A DNA stretch of 37,653 nucleotides from Chrysochromulina parva. Its lineage: Eukaryota > Haptophyta > Prymnesiales > Chrysochromulinaceae. Location of the stretch: NCBI GenBank assembly GCA_002887195.1, contig PJAB01000147.1, forward strand, positions 1 through 37,653. The letters run 5' to 3'. The notes beneath the pieces were generated by a model. It made no database searches. It worked only from the letters and a program-made list of their open reading frames with translations, and had not been told where the DNA came from. Within the stretch, counting starts at the first letter, position 1, and each line of letters starts with the position of its first letter. Shown here piece after piece: positions 10,207 to 19,091 of the stretch. A program made the translations under genes and the position numbers.

Positions 10207-12694
10207 ATGGGTGTCCGTGCGCCGGCACTGCTGGTGCTACTCGCAGCGTCGCCGTGGCACGCTCTGCGCATCATGCCTCACGCGCGTGTGCACGCGCCGG
10301 TGGGTCGACCACGCCTGCGGCTGCCGCGGCTCTCGATCATTGATTTTCCTGGAGACTCAGCCGCAGAGAAAGGAGGCAAACAGCCGTCACCAAACAAGCC
10401 TGGGGCCGCCGAGTCGCGGCTTCGATTCCCCGAGGAACGTGAAGGAGCGTGGAGGGCTGCCTCGCGCGACGGTGCCGCCAATGTAGGCTACTACCTCGAC
10501 GAGCTCTCGCAGCCATTCTGGAGGCGCAACGTGCGAGTGGAGGTGCTTTCAGAGTACCCAGTGGGTACGCCGGAGGCCAACCCGGAGGTGGGCGGGCGTC
10601 AGCGGGAGATCCAGTGGTTTCGCGGCCTGCGCGACGACCTGCGCCGCAGGCTGCCGCTCTACACCTCCGACTGGGTGGACGGTGTGAGCTCGAGCGGCCG
10701 ATCGAAATCTCTCGCCGCCATCTCCTTTTTGTACTTTGCATGCCTCGCACCGGTGGTCGCCTTCGGTGGCGCGCTCTCCGGGCTCACGCAGGGCGCGATG
10801 GGCGTCTCCGAGGTGCGCCTCGCCTGCGTGCTTTCCTAATATGGGCTCCCGCGCCGTCTCCCTGCACGCTGCATGCAAATGCTCAGCACGGCGCGCAACC
10901 ATCGCTCCCCTCTTCCCACAGGTACTCCTCTCATGTGGGATCTGCGGCATGGGATACGCGGCCCTGTGCGGCCAGCCCATGACCTTCGTCGCTCCGACGG
11001 GCCTCACCCTCGCCTTCACCGCCGCCCTCTTCCGCTACTGTGCCAGCCTCGGACTCCCCTTCTTGCCCATGTATTCGTGGGTAGGTTGCTGGACAGCGCT
11101 GCTTCTCGTATGCGGCGCGGCGGTCAACGCGTCCGGCCTGATACGGTACTGCACGCGATTCACCGAGGACGTCTTCAACGCGTTGCTCGGCGTCAACTTC
11201 CTCTGGGAGGCGTCACGCTCGCTCATTCGCGACTTCAAGGGCGCCGCCAACCCGGGAGGTGGGTGGCTCGCAACGCTGCGGGAGGCTCGGCATGCATGTG
11301 CTCACCACGGCGCGCTCGGTGGCTCGCTCTCCACGCTGCGGACGGCTCGGCATGCCTGTGCTCACCACGGCGCGCCCCCCCTCGCCCTCAGGTGGGATGC
11401 TCGCGCTCAACATGGGGCTGCTCACCGCGTACCTGCTGCAGAAGACGTCCGAGTTTCGATCGACGCGATACCTCTCACGCAAATGGCGTGAGGGCGTCTC
11501 GGACTTTGGCCCCTCGGCGGTGATCATGGGCCTCTCTGCCCTGTCGCTGCTGCCAGTTCTCGAGCACATCGGCACCTTCTCGCGCCTCTCGATGCCCGGG
11601 GGCTTCCAATTGAGCGGAGGGCGAGCGCTCTTCGTCAACATGCTCGAGCTCGAGCCCACCTACCGGTATCTCGCTCTGATCCCGGCTATCTTTCTCTCGT
11701 TGCTCTTCTTCCTGGATCAGGTGATGGCCCTTGATGGCCACTGATGGCCACTGATGGCCATCGGGTGTCATTGTTTGCCACTGATTGCCACTGATGACCT
11801 CGCCAAGTTCGCACTGATGGCCACTGATGGCCATCGGGTGTCATTGATTGCCACTGATTGCCACTGATTGCCACTGATTGCCACTGATGACCTCGCCAAG
11901 TTCGCACTGATGGCCACGGATTGCCACTGATGGCCACTGATGACCTCGCCAAGTTCGCACTGATGGCCACTGATTGCCACTGATGGCCACTGATGACCTC
12001 GCCAAGTTCGCCGCTCCTCTGCCTTGATCAGAACATCACCGTGCGGACAGTCAACTCGCCCTCGCACAAGCTGCGCAAGGGGCAAGCGTACCACCTCGAC
12101 CTATGTGCGCTCGGCGTGCTCACGCTCTTCGCCTCGCTGACGGGGCTTCCGTGGATGTGTTCGGCGACCGTACAGTCGCTCAACCATGTACGCGCGATGA
12201 CTGTCTACAGGAAGATCAAGCCCAAGGACGGGCCCGAGCTCGAGGTGCCAGATTACGTGGTCGAGACACGGGTCACCGGATTCGGCGTGCATGCCGCCGT
12301 ACTGTGCTCCGCCCTCGCAATCCCGACACTCTCGCTCGTGCCCTTGCCTGTCGTCGCGGGGGTCTTCCTCTACCTAGGGCGCAAGGTCATGACAGGTAAC
12401 CAGTTCATCCGCCGGTGCAAGCAGCTCTTCCTTGATGAGGACGAGCTGTGCATCAAGACTGAGGGCGAGAAAGAGCAAGTGATCCTCGGGCGTAAGGCCG
12501 TCTGGCGCTTCACGGCGATGCAGGTCCTGTGCCTCACCATCCTCTGGTGCCTCAAGCTCACGCCCAGCACGGCGCTCATCTTCCCGTCGGTCATTGGCGT
12601 GCTCATGATCCTTCGATCCAAGCTCATCCCGAAGCTGTTCACAGGTCGCGAACTCATGCTCCTCGACACCGCGATCGGTGCCACGAGCGCATGA
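10207..12694 (+). CDS. SLC4-family anion (bicarbonate/borate) transporter, 4 exons
   Basis: Exons 10207-10812, 10922-11258, 11392-11720 and 12032-12694 join to 644 residues. Exon 1 begins with a signal peptide (MGVRAPALLVLLAASPWHALR) and a basic region, then a short cytosolic-type domain and the DWVDG segment leading into TM1. The exons supply the SLC4 membrane domain: GGALSGLTQGAMGVSEV, CGQPMTFVAPTGL, LFYLDQ-like FLDQ|NITVRTVN across the exon 3/4 junction, KGQAYHLDL and GLPWMCSATVQSLNH. These are hallmarks of HCO3 transporters. SLC4 proteins exchange or co-transport HCO3- or borate. The presequence suggests a plastid-envelope or other endomembrane site, which would suit inorganic-carbon supply to the plastid; this is inference. 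An in-frame ATG at 10048 would add 53 residues and bury the signal peptide, so I prefer 10207. Confidence 0.85.
10813..10921 (+). other. intron 1 of SLC4 gene
   Basis: 109 bases, GT-AG, phase 0. The first bases (coding VRLACVL if read through) weakly match the start of exon 2 (VLLSCGI), like a decayed duplication. The shared core begins at 10871, followed by a CT-rich tract and CCCACAG. Confidence 0.75.
11259..11391 (+). other. intron 2 of SLC4 gene, double core
   Basis: 133 bases, GT-AG, phase 1. It contains two tandem copies of a ~60-base unit carrying the core (starting 11290 and 11350). The intron start (GTGGGTGGCTCGC) resembles the exon 3 start (GTGGGATGCTCGC). Confidence 0.75.
11721..12031 (+). 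repeat. intron 3 of SLC4 gene: TGATKGCCAC minisatellite
   Basis: 311 bases, GT-AG, phase 0, splitting the conserved FLDQ|NIT motif. Almost all of it is 10-base units TGATGGCCAC or TGATTGCCAC. A longer unit, TGATGACCTCGCCAAGTTCG, is interspersed four times. It ends TTGATCAG, echoing the GGATCAG at the end of exon 3. Confidence 0.85.
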
Positions 12695-13292
12695 GCCCGC
12701 ACGCGCGATCCACGGCACTGCCCGACACGGCGCTACATGACACGTGAGCGCTCGCAGTTGCACCACGCCTGAGCCTGCGCAGTCGCGCCGAAACCGAAGA
12801 TTTCGACTACGTTCCGATATGTCCAACATGCATGTGCATATGCTCTGCTCCCAATACAGTAACTCAACAGTACAGTACGGTACCGGGCGAGTGTGCGTGG
12901 ATCCACGACCACGTGCGGTTCGGTGCGCTTAGTCGGTGCGGTTCTGTGCTGTGTGGTGGATGAACATCAAGACATGAAGAACACGGTCCCGCAGTGCGGC
13001 GTTTGAGGTGATTGGACTGTGCATTGACCTACTCGTGGATTTCAATTTTCCCTTGCCTATATTCACGGCCCGAAAAAACTTGGTACATTGTGTTGATTTG
13101 TCGGCACGCACACTCGCTTTGAAGTCTGTGCATAACGCCGCGAGCGCGCGCATGCTCCATGTCTCGTGTGGGGTCATCTAAGGTGTGTGTATTCTGAGCG
13201 GGTTACCACCGCTTGCCGCTTGAACCTTAACAGCCTGAACGTTCACACGAGACGAAGCGCATGAAGCGCTTTTTTCGGACGACTTGTGGTCC
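12695..13292. other. intergenic, ~600 bases
   Basis: No reading frame, RNA gene or repeat that I can support. It must hold the SLC4 3' end and the LRR-gene promoter. Confidence 0.5.
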
Positions 13293-14234
13293 ATGTCTGA
13301 ATCAGACGATGACCTCTTCGCGCACGCGGAAGTCGAGTGCGAGCCTACCTTCCCGCTCTTTCAGCTTTGGGGCGGTCTCGACATCAACCAGATCGTCAAT
13401 CAGACTGCTCCGGCCATGCCGCTGTCAGCAGAGTTCATTGCCGCACATGTGTTGGCGGCCAAAACAGGCGGCATCGAGCATCTCGACTTCGATGATCAGG
13501 ACGTCGGCGACGCAGGTTTGTACGCTCTGGTGAAGGCGTGCGAGGCTGCGGGCACGCTCCCGCATCTCGGGCGACTGTCTCTGTCCAACACCAGCGTGAA
13601 GACCGAGGGCATTCAGGCGCTGGCGTCCATGCTCTCAACCTCAGGCGGGAGCCCGGTGCCGCAGCTCAGCGCCCTCAACGTGAGTGGCAACTCTTTCGGA
13701 GACAGTGCTCTCTCAGCCATAGGCGGCGCAGTCGAGAGCGGCAACCTCTCCACTCTGCGCAAGCTCTACATGGACCGCACGCTCATCGGCGATGATGGGT
13801 TGGCTGACTTTGCCGCCGCGGCGAGCAGCCGGCCCGGGCTGCTCCCGAGCTTGTACGAGCTCTGGCTGAGCAATAACCACATTGGAGACTGGGGCGCGAG
13901 GGCATTGTGTGATGCCCTCGGCCGCGGCGGCGCCATGCCAAATCTGGGAGACTTGAGATTGCAATATAATCGGGTTGGTGATGCGACGGCTACCGCGCTC
14001 GTGGCGGCGGCGGCAGCGGGCGCGCTGCGCAACATGTGGTACCTCGGCCTCAACGACAATCAGTTCACCGATGAGGGCCTCGTGGCGATCGGATCCAGCC
14101 TCAGCGCGGGCGCGTTGCCCAAACTCGAGTTCCTCACAGTGCAGGGCAGCAGCGCCTCTGCGGACGCAGCCCAGCGGGTGCAGTGCGCTCTCACTGCCAG
14201 GCGCAAGAGGAGCCTCGAGGAGCGGCAGACTTGA
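13293..14234 (+). CDS. leucine-rich repeat protein (RNI/NLRC3-like)
   Basis: Intact single-exon protein of 313 residues starting MSESDDDLFAHAE. From about residue 60 to the end it is built of 28-32-residue LRRs of the ribonuclease-inhibitor type. Repeat cores include IEHLDFDDQDVGDAGL, LGRLSLSNTSVKTEGI, LSALNVSGNSFGDSAL, LRKLYMDRTLIGDDGL, LYELWLSNNHIGDWGA, LGDLRLQYNRVGDATA and MWYLGLNDNQFTDEGL. That is about seven or eight repeats with the G-D-x-G turn typical of NLRC3-like proteins. There is no signal peptide, transmembrane helix or NACHT domain, so it is probably a cytosolic protein-binding scaffold whose partner cannot be told from sequence. The C-terminus is short and basic (ARRKRSLEERQT). 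ALG3 starts only 80 bases downstream on the same strand. Confidence 0.8.
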   Translation: MSESDDDLFAHAEVECEPTFPLFQLWGGLDINQIVNQTAPAMPLSAEFIAAHVLAAKTGGIEHLDFDDQDVGDAGLYALVKACEAAGTLPHLGRLSLSNTSVKTEGIQALASMLSTSGGSPVPQLSALNVSGNSFGDSALSAIGGAVESGNLSTLRKLYMDRTLIGDDGLADFAAAASSRPGLLPSLYELWLSNNHIGDWGARALCDALGRGGAMPNLGDLRLQYNRVGDATATALVAAAAAGALRNMWYLGLNDNQFTDEGLVAIGSSLSAGALPKLEFLTVQGSSASADAAQRVQCALTARRKRSLEERQT

Positions 14235-14313
14235 ACGAATTAGCATTGTGAAAAACGTAAAACGGACCTTTTTGGTGTGATCAGGAGCACCTAGAATAGG
14301 ACGCCGCCGCCGC

Positions 14314-15982
14314 ATGACAGACATGGTGTCACGATGGTGGCGACGATTTGAGGTATGGTGCGCTGGGCTGCTTGTGGCCGAGACGCTCCTAACGGCCCTC
14401 ATCGTGCTCAAGCGTCCGTACACGGAGATTGATTGGAAGGCGTACATGGAGGAGGTAAAGGGTCCGATCGATGAGGGCACCTTCGATTACATGCAGCTGC
14501 GAGGTGCCACGGGCCCACTCGTCTACCCTGGCGGCTTCGTTGCTCTCTACGGGGCTCTGCGCGCGCTCGCGGGCGGCGACGGCTCCGACATCCGCACAGC
14601 GCAATGGGCCTTTGTTGGCGTGTACGTTGGGACGCACGCTCTCGCGGCGGCGTGCTACGCGGCTGCACGGCCACGCTCCATGCCACCGTGGGCACTGCTC
14701 CTCCTGTGCATCTCGCTCCGCCTGCACTCCATCTACGTGCTGCGCCTCTTCAACGACTGCTGGGCCATGCTGCTAGCGTGGGCTTCCTTCGCCCTCTTCT
14801 GCAGAGGTCGCTGGGTGGTGGGTTGCGTGTGCTTCTCGCTGGGCGTGGGCGTCAAGATGAGCGTGCTCCTATACGCCCCCGGGCTGCTCTTCCTGCTCCT
14901 CGAGGCGCACGGCATCGCCGGGGCCGTCTGCCACATTGCGATCTGTGCCTTGGTGCAACTCGTCCTCGGGCTGCCCTTCCTGTTGACGAACCCCGTCGGT
15001 TACCTTCTGCGTGCTTTTGGGGGCTTCGGCGACCTGAACCAAAAATGGTCGGTCAACTGGAAGATGCTCCCAGCGCAGCTCTTCCAAGCGCGCGCCTTCG
15101 CGCCGGGGCTCCTCCTCCTCCACCTATGCACCCTCGGCTTGCTGGCGAGGTATCGCTGGGGTACCCGCGATGAAGGAGGTGTGGTGCGTGCTCTCAAACG
15201 CGCACCGCTGCCGCTGGGCGCGCTGGTGCAGCGGCGGCTGTCGGCGACGCACGTGCTAACAGTCCTGCTCGGCTCCATGGCGGTCGGCGTCGTCTTCGCT
15301 CGGTCGCTCCACTACCAGTTTTACTGCTGGTATTGGCACTCACTGCCGTGGCTGCTGTGGCGGAGCACGTCGTTCCCAGTGCCTGCGAAGCTCGTGTGCT
15401 TTGCTCTTCTTGAGTACGCTGATTGGCACGGATGGCCACTGACTGCCTCTCGAGTGCCTCCTGTGACCGCCAATTGCACACCTCATCAGGTACGCGTGGA
15501 GCTACGGCGTGGACAGAGCAGATGGCACGCCAACACCACGGTCCTCAATCTCGCTGCAGCTCGCGCATCTCCTCCTCCTCATCGCGCTCGGCATGGCGCC
15601 GCCCACAACGGCGCTCGAATGCGTGCCTGCGCCGCCGGATGAGGGCGCCTATGCCCACGACGGCGCTGCGGACTTGGCCGCTGCCATAGTCCTCGTCAAC
15701 AACGAGCACGCCGACGAGGTGGCGGCCCTCGCAGCACGTCGAGGTGCCGTCTCGCCTGCCGACGCGCGTGGTGCGCTGCTCATCGCAGCCGATGGCACAA
15801 GCGGCGAGCTCTCGATCCAGCTCTGGGAGGGGCGTATCGTGTGCGTGAGCACAAATGGCTCCGCTCTCAAACACAATGTGGTCCCTGAGCGGATGGAACG
15901 AGACGTTGTGGCGGGCAGCAGGCGGCAGAGGTACACAAGTGAAGAGCTGCTCGACAGGATCCAGCGGGCCGCGCGGGAATGA
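14314..15982 (+). CDS. ALG3: ALG3 alpha-1,3-mannosyltransferase, 2 exons, C-terminal extension
   Basis: Exons 14314-15413 and 15490-15982 join in phase 2 to 530 residues. ALG3 transfers mannose from dolichyl-phosphate-mannose to Man5GlcNAc2-PP-dolichol in the ER lumen, starting the luminal arm of N-glycan precursor assembly. Family landmarks are clear: EIDWKAYMEEV, DYMQLRGATGPLVYPGGFV, a series of hydrophobic helices, RLHSIYVLRLFNDCWAM, GVGVKMSVLLYAPGL, WSVNWKMLPAQLF and RSLHYQFYCWYWHSLPWLL. The splice restores the last helices (LLEYAWSYG and LQLAHLLLLIALG). After that helix there are about 115 extra residues rich in Ala, Arg and Glu (CVPAPPDEGAY to the end). I do not know these from other ALG3 proteins and see no known domain in them. 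Reading through the intron would end the protein at 15642 in unrelated sequence. Confidence 0.88.
15414..15489 (+). other. intron of ALG3
   Basis: 76 bases, GT-AG, phase 2, ending CTCATCAG. The intron start GTACGCTGATTGGCACGG resembles the exon 2 start GTACGCGTGGAGCTACGG. The middle has GATTGGCAC/GATGGCCACTGACTGCCTC, the same motif as the minisatellite introns. Confidence 0.8.
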
Positions 15983-16782
15983 GAGGGTGGGGTACCAGGA
16001 TGGAAGGTCATTTCGATAAAATGAGAGGGACCACCATGTTGGAAGGTTCATTAATCATAGAGGGTGCCGCGTGGAGGGTTCGTGCATTGAGATTGATAGA
16101 ACTTGACATCGATCGCTTCTCGACCGTTCTACGGACTACGCGCCGCGCGCGACGTTCTACTTCTAGCCTACTTCTCAAGCCCCGTGCCACTTGCACCTCA
16201 AACTCGCGTAGCGCCGGCCCTGATCCCGAGCTTAGCCTGAGGTATGGACCTCGTCCGGAGCGGTCGACGGGGGTAGACGGGGGGATCGTCCAGTCGGATC
16301 GCCTTTTTCGGCACACGCGGCGCTAAACCGGCTGTGTACGTGTGTAAGCACGACCGCGCCGGGCGGCGCAACTGCATCGTCGCGCCAACCGCCGCGCGCC
16401 TATGCATCGCACCACATTCGCGTGGAACGGCATCGGCAAAACCGCAACCGATCCTCTCATCTCTCCGCGCTTTAGTCCGCGCCCCTCCGTACGCTCGCGG
16501 CTCCGGGCGCTGCGCCGTGCCCGGCGAGCGGCGTGGACGCGACTCGCGAGCCCCATACACCCGGCGTCGCGGCGTCACAGCACAGAGGAACGTGACCAAC
16601 TCCAATGTATCAGTTTTCTATTTTAGAGCGCGGGTGGGGGCGCGATTTAACTGAGGCAAAACTGACTGATTGGCTGACCGTTTTGATTTTTGTACCGCCG
16701 GGGCTATACGGCTGTGATCGATTGAATGATGAATTCGGCCTGAGGAGGTGTCAGCCGAGCTTCGCTGCTGCTTGATGACTGC
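15983..16782. other. convergent intergenic region, 800 bases
   Basis: Lies between ALG3 (plus) and the coiled-coil gene (minus), so it contains two 3' ends. I see no supported gene. Short open frames here lack any recognisable feature. Confidence 0.5.
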
Positions 16783-17973
16783 TTAATGTTCATCCTCCGG
16801 GTTCAAAGCCGTCTTGCGCGTCGCCGGGTCGGTGTTTCGTTGTTCGCTCGAGCCAAAATTGCCCGTATTGATCGCCCGCCGCTGTTTCACCACGATCTCG
16901 CGCGCGGTGCGCACCGAAATCTGCAGTGCCGACTTCCTGCTATTGAGTTCGGTGCGCGCGTCTCGCACCGCCCTGAGCGCCTTGTTGATCGCGTCGCGCG
17001 CGCCGTCCTCACGCTCTGCGGCGACCTCGGTTGCCTCGTGCCCTGTCATCTTCGAGGATGGGTTGTATGGCGATGGCAGCCGGCCGATTTCCGATCCCAT
17101 ATTCTTGTCGTCGAGCGGCAGCGTGAGCGGGGCCATCGGGTTCATTTTCTGGTAGAGGACCGACGTTTTGATGACCGGGTTAGAAAGTACCGGGTCAAAG
17201 AGCGAGTCGCGCATGTCCCTGTGCGACTCGAGGATCGCTTTGATCTCTTGGCACTCCCCCATCTGCTTGATGACCTTCTCTTTGAACGGCACGAGTTCGG
17301 CGGCCATGCGGGATGCCGAATCCCTCAGCTTCTCGAGCTCGGTGACGATTGGCTTATTGGCGACGCCGCTCATTCGGCCCTTCGACTGAGTCAACATCTT
17401 CTCCTTCTCGAGCACCTTCTTCACTTCTTCTCCAATCTCATACTCCGTGGGGAAGCGCTCGTCGCCACTCGCCCAAAGCTCATCGCGCAGCCTATCTTTA
17501 AGCTCCTGCATCTCAGTATCATTGAGCTTCCGCGGGCCGAAGGTAGGACCCTTGGGCCCCTTGGGGCCTGTCTCTTTGGTGGACGCGTGCATGCGCGCGT
17601 TGCTCTCCAGAGATACGTGTGCGCTCCTAGCCGCAGCCTCCAGCTCAGCAATCGTGCCATTGACGACCGCCATGGCTTGCTCGAGACGCGCTATCGAGTG
17701 GTCCGTCGTGCGCACGGCCGCGGCCAGCTCCTTGAAGAGTGAACGCGATGCCTTCTTCTGTCGAGGCGTCAGCGGCGATGCCGCTGTGGCGGAGTTGGGC
17801 TTCACAGGGCTCGGAACCGGGCTCCCAGACCGCCCCGGGCTTCCTGGACGCCCAGGGCTACGCCCTCGAGGCGCAGACGCAGCACGTCCCTTTGATGCGG
17901 CTGCGCCAAAGCCGGCAATCTTTGGAACGGGCGACGGCGGTAGCGCGACTGGGGGCGGTGGGGCAGGAGGCAT
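16783..17973 (-). CDS. coiled-coil protein of unknown function
   Basis: The frame runs to its stop at 16783-16785. The first in-frame ATG is at 17973 (MPPAPPPPVALPP), giving 396 residues. The frame stays open to 18039 without an ATG, so an upstream exon is possible. The N-terminal ~95 residues are Pro/Ser/Gly/Arg-rich and disordered (repeats of the type GRPGSPGRSGSP). From about residue 100 there are long heptad-like helices (KKASRSLFKELAAAVRTTDH, EYEIGEEVKKVLEKEKML, TELEKLRDSASRMAAEL). Between them is a segment (LFDPVLSNPVIKTSVLYQKMN) that may be a conserved loop. I do not recognise the family; a cytoskeletal or axonemal role is possible but not shown. The gene is head-to-head with the LHC gene, about 220 bases apart. 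Confidence 0.65.
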   Translation of the reverse strand: MPPAPPPPVALPPSPVPKIAGFGAAASKGRAASAPRGRSPGRPGSPGRSGSPVPSPVKPNSATAASPLTPRQKKASRSLFKELAAAVRTTDHSIARLEQAMAVVNGTIAELEAAARSAHVSLESNARMHASTKETGPKGPKGPTFGPRKLNDTEMQELKDRLRDELWASGDERFPTEYEIGEEVKKVLEKEKMLTQSKGRMSGVANKPIVTELEKLRDSASRMAAELVPFKEKVIKQMGECQEIKAILESHRDMRDSLFDPVLSNPVIKTSVLYQKMNPMAPLTLPLDDKNMGSEIGRLPSPYNPSSKMTGHEATEVAAEREDGARDAINKALRAVRDARTELNSRKSALQISVRTAREIVVKQRRAINTGNFGSSEQRNTDPATRKTALNPEDEH

Positions 17974-18195
17974 CACGCCGGCGCCCGGCCGTCGAGGATC
18001 CACGGCCGTCACGAATTTCGAGTCGCGTTGTCGCGGCAAGGTCGCGAAGTGTCCATACCCGATTTCGAGTCCGTGAAAAAGAGGGACACCATGAAGCAGC
18101 CTAATCAGACCCTCAGTTCTACACGGGACACGGGACTCGGTTCAGCCGATTCCGTGCAGGATCTCGCGTCGAGATCGTTCTTTCGCCGAGCCTCG

Positions 18196-18936
18196 ATGCC
18201 GTGCTCGATGCCGCGTTCATTGATTCTCTTGTCGACCCATGTGGTCGCGAGCGCCGCGTTTGGGACGTCTGAAGTGTCCAAAGCGATGCGTCCTGCATCC
18301 TGGTTTCCCGGGGCCGTTGCACCCTCGTACCTCGATGGAACGCTTGCAGGCGACGTCGGCTTCGACCCTTATGCACTCGCCGCGCTCGCGCCAACTGGCG
18401 CAAGCGTCGACCAGGGTCCGTGGAGTGGTACGGATCGCAAGTCACGGATGGTTATGGCCACAGACTACGAGAAGCGTCGCAAGGTCATGTGGATGCGCGA
18501 GGCCGAGATCAAGCACAGCCGCATCGCCATGATGGCAGCCGCAGGCTGGCCGATCTCGGAGCTACTCGACGGGCCGCTAAGCCGCTTGCTGGGCCTGCCC
18601 ACGCTTCTTGCCGACGGTGGCCGTGCGCCATCGCTCTTCGCCCTCTCGGGGCCCCAAGGAGGCTTCGTGCTGCTTGCCATGCTCTCGACCGCCGTCCTCG
18701 AGCTGAAGACACTGGACAACGTCGCTGGCCTCACGCCGACCGGGTACGTGGCTGGCGACCTCAAGTGGGATCCGCTCGAGCTGAGGAGCAAGCGGAAAGA
18801 CATGGACCTCGCTGAGATAAAGCATGGGCGTCTGGCGATGCTCGCGGTCACCGGTATGGCCGTGCAGGAGTTTTTCTGGGGCACGCCCGTCGTTGAGCAA
18901 ACCCCCCAGTTCTTCAAGCCGATCGGCTTCTATTGA
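18196..18936 (+). CDS. chlorophyll-binding LHC protein (red-lineage, fucoxanthin type)
   Basis: Single-exon protein of 246 residues from ATG 18196. An in-frame ATG at 18091 exists but would bury the signal peptide. MPCSMPRSLILLSTHVVASAAF is a signal peptide with an ASAFAP-like cleavage site (VASA|AF), the mark of import into red-derived secondary plastids. The mature N-terminus has the LHC entry motif WFPGAVAPSYLDGTLAGDVGFDP. Helix 1 and helix 3 carry the paired E-x-x-H-x-R chlorophyll ligands: REAEIKHSRIAMMAAAGWP and LAEIKHGRLAMLAVTGMAVQE. Helix 2 is GGFVLLAMLSTAVLEL. The protein harvests light in the thylakoid with chlorophyll a/c and fucoxanthin-type carotenoids. I cannot assign the subfamily (Lhcf, Lhcr or Lhcx) by eye. 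It is divergent from the coiled-coil gene. Confidence 0.93.
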   Translation: MPCSMPRSLILLSTHVVASAAFGTSEVSKAMRPASWFPGAVAPSYLDGTLAGDVGFDPYALAALAPTGASVDQGPWSGTDRKSRMVMATDYEKRRKVMWMREAEIKHSRIAMMAAAGWPISELLDGPLSRLLGLPTLLADGGRAPSLFALSGPQGGFVLLAMLSTAVLELKTLDNVAGLTPTGYVAGDLKWDPLELRSKRKDMDLAEIKHGRLAMLAVTGMAVQEFFWGTPVVEQTPQFFKPIGFY

Positions 18937-19091
18937 GATATGCAAGACATGCTCAAATATTACGTCGGGTCCCGTAGAGCACGTGTCGGTGAGGGCGAGC
19001 GGTAGGGGAGCGGGGTAGTCAGAACCGGGTAACCGGGACAAAAAATCCAAATATGGGTGTGAACCCGCTGTGAACGTTTTTCGCGCTCTAC

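Noticed and set aside
15990..16780. Short frames and possible tRNA-like segments between ALG3 and the coiled-coil gene
   Set aside because: No T-loop GGTTCRA signature with a matching acceptor stem; frames lack any protein feature.
16786..17742. 318-codon plus-strand frame opposite the coiled-coil gene
   Set aside because: Antisense shadow; the minus-strand frame has heptad structure and low-complexity regions typical of real proteins.
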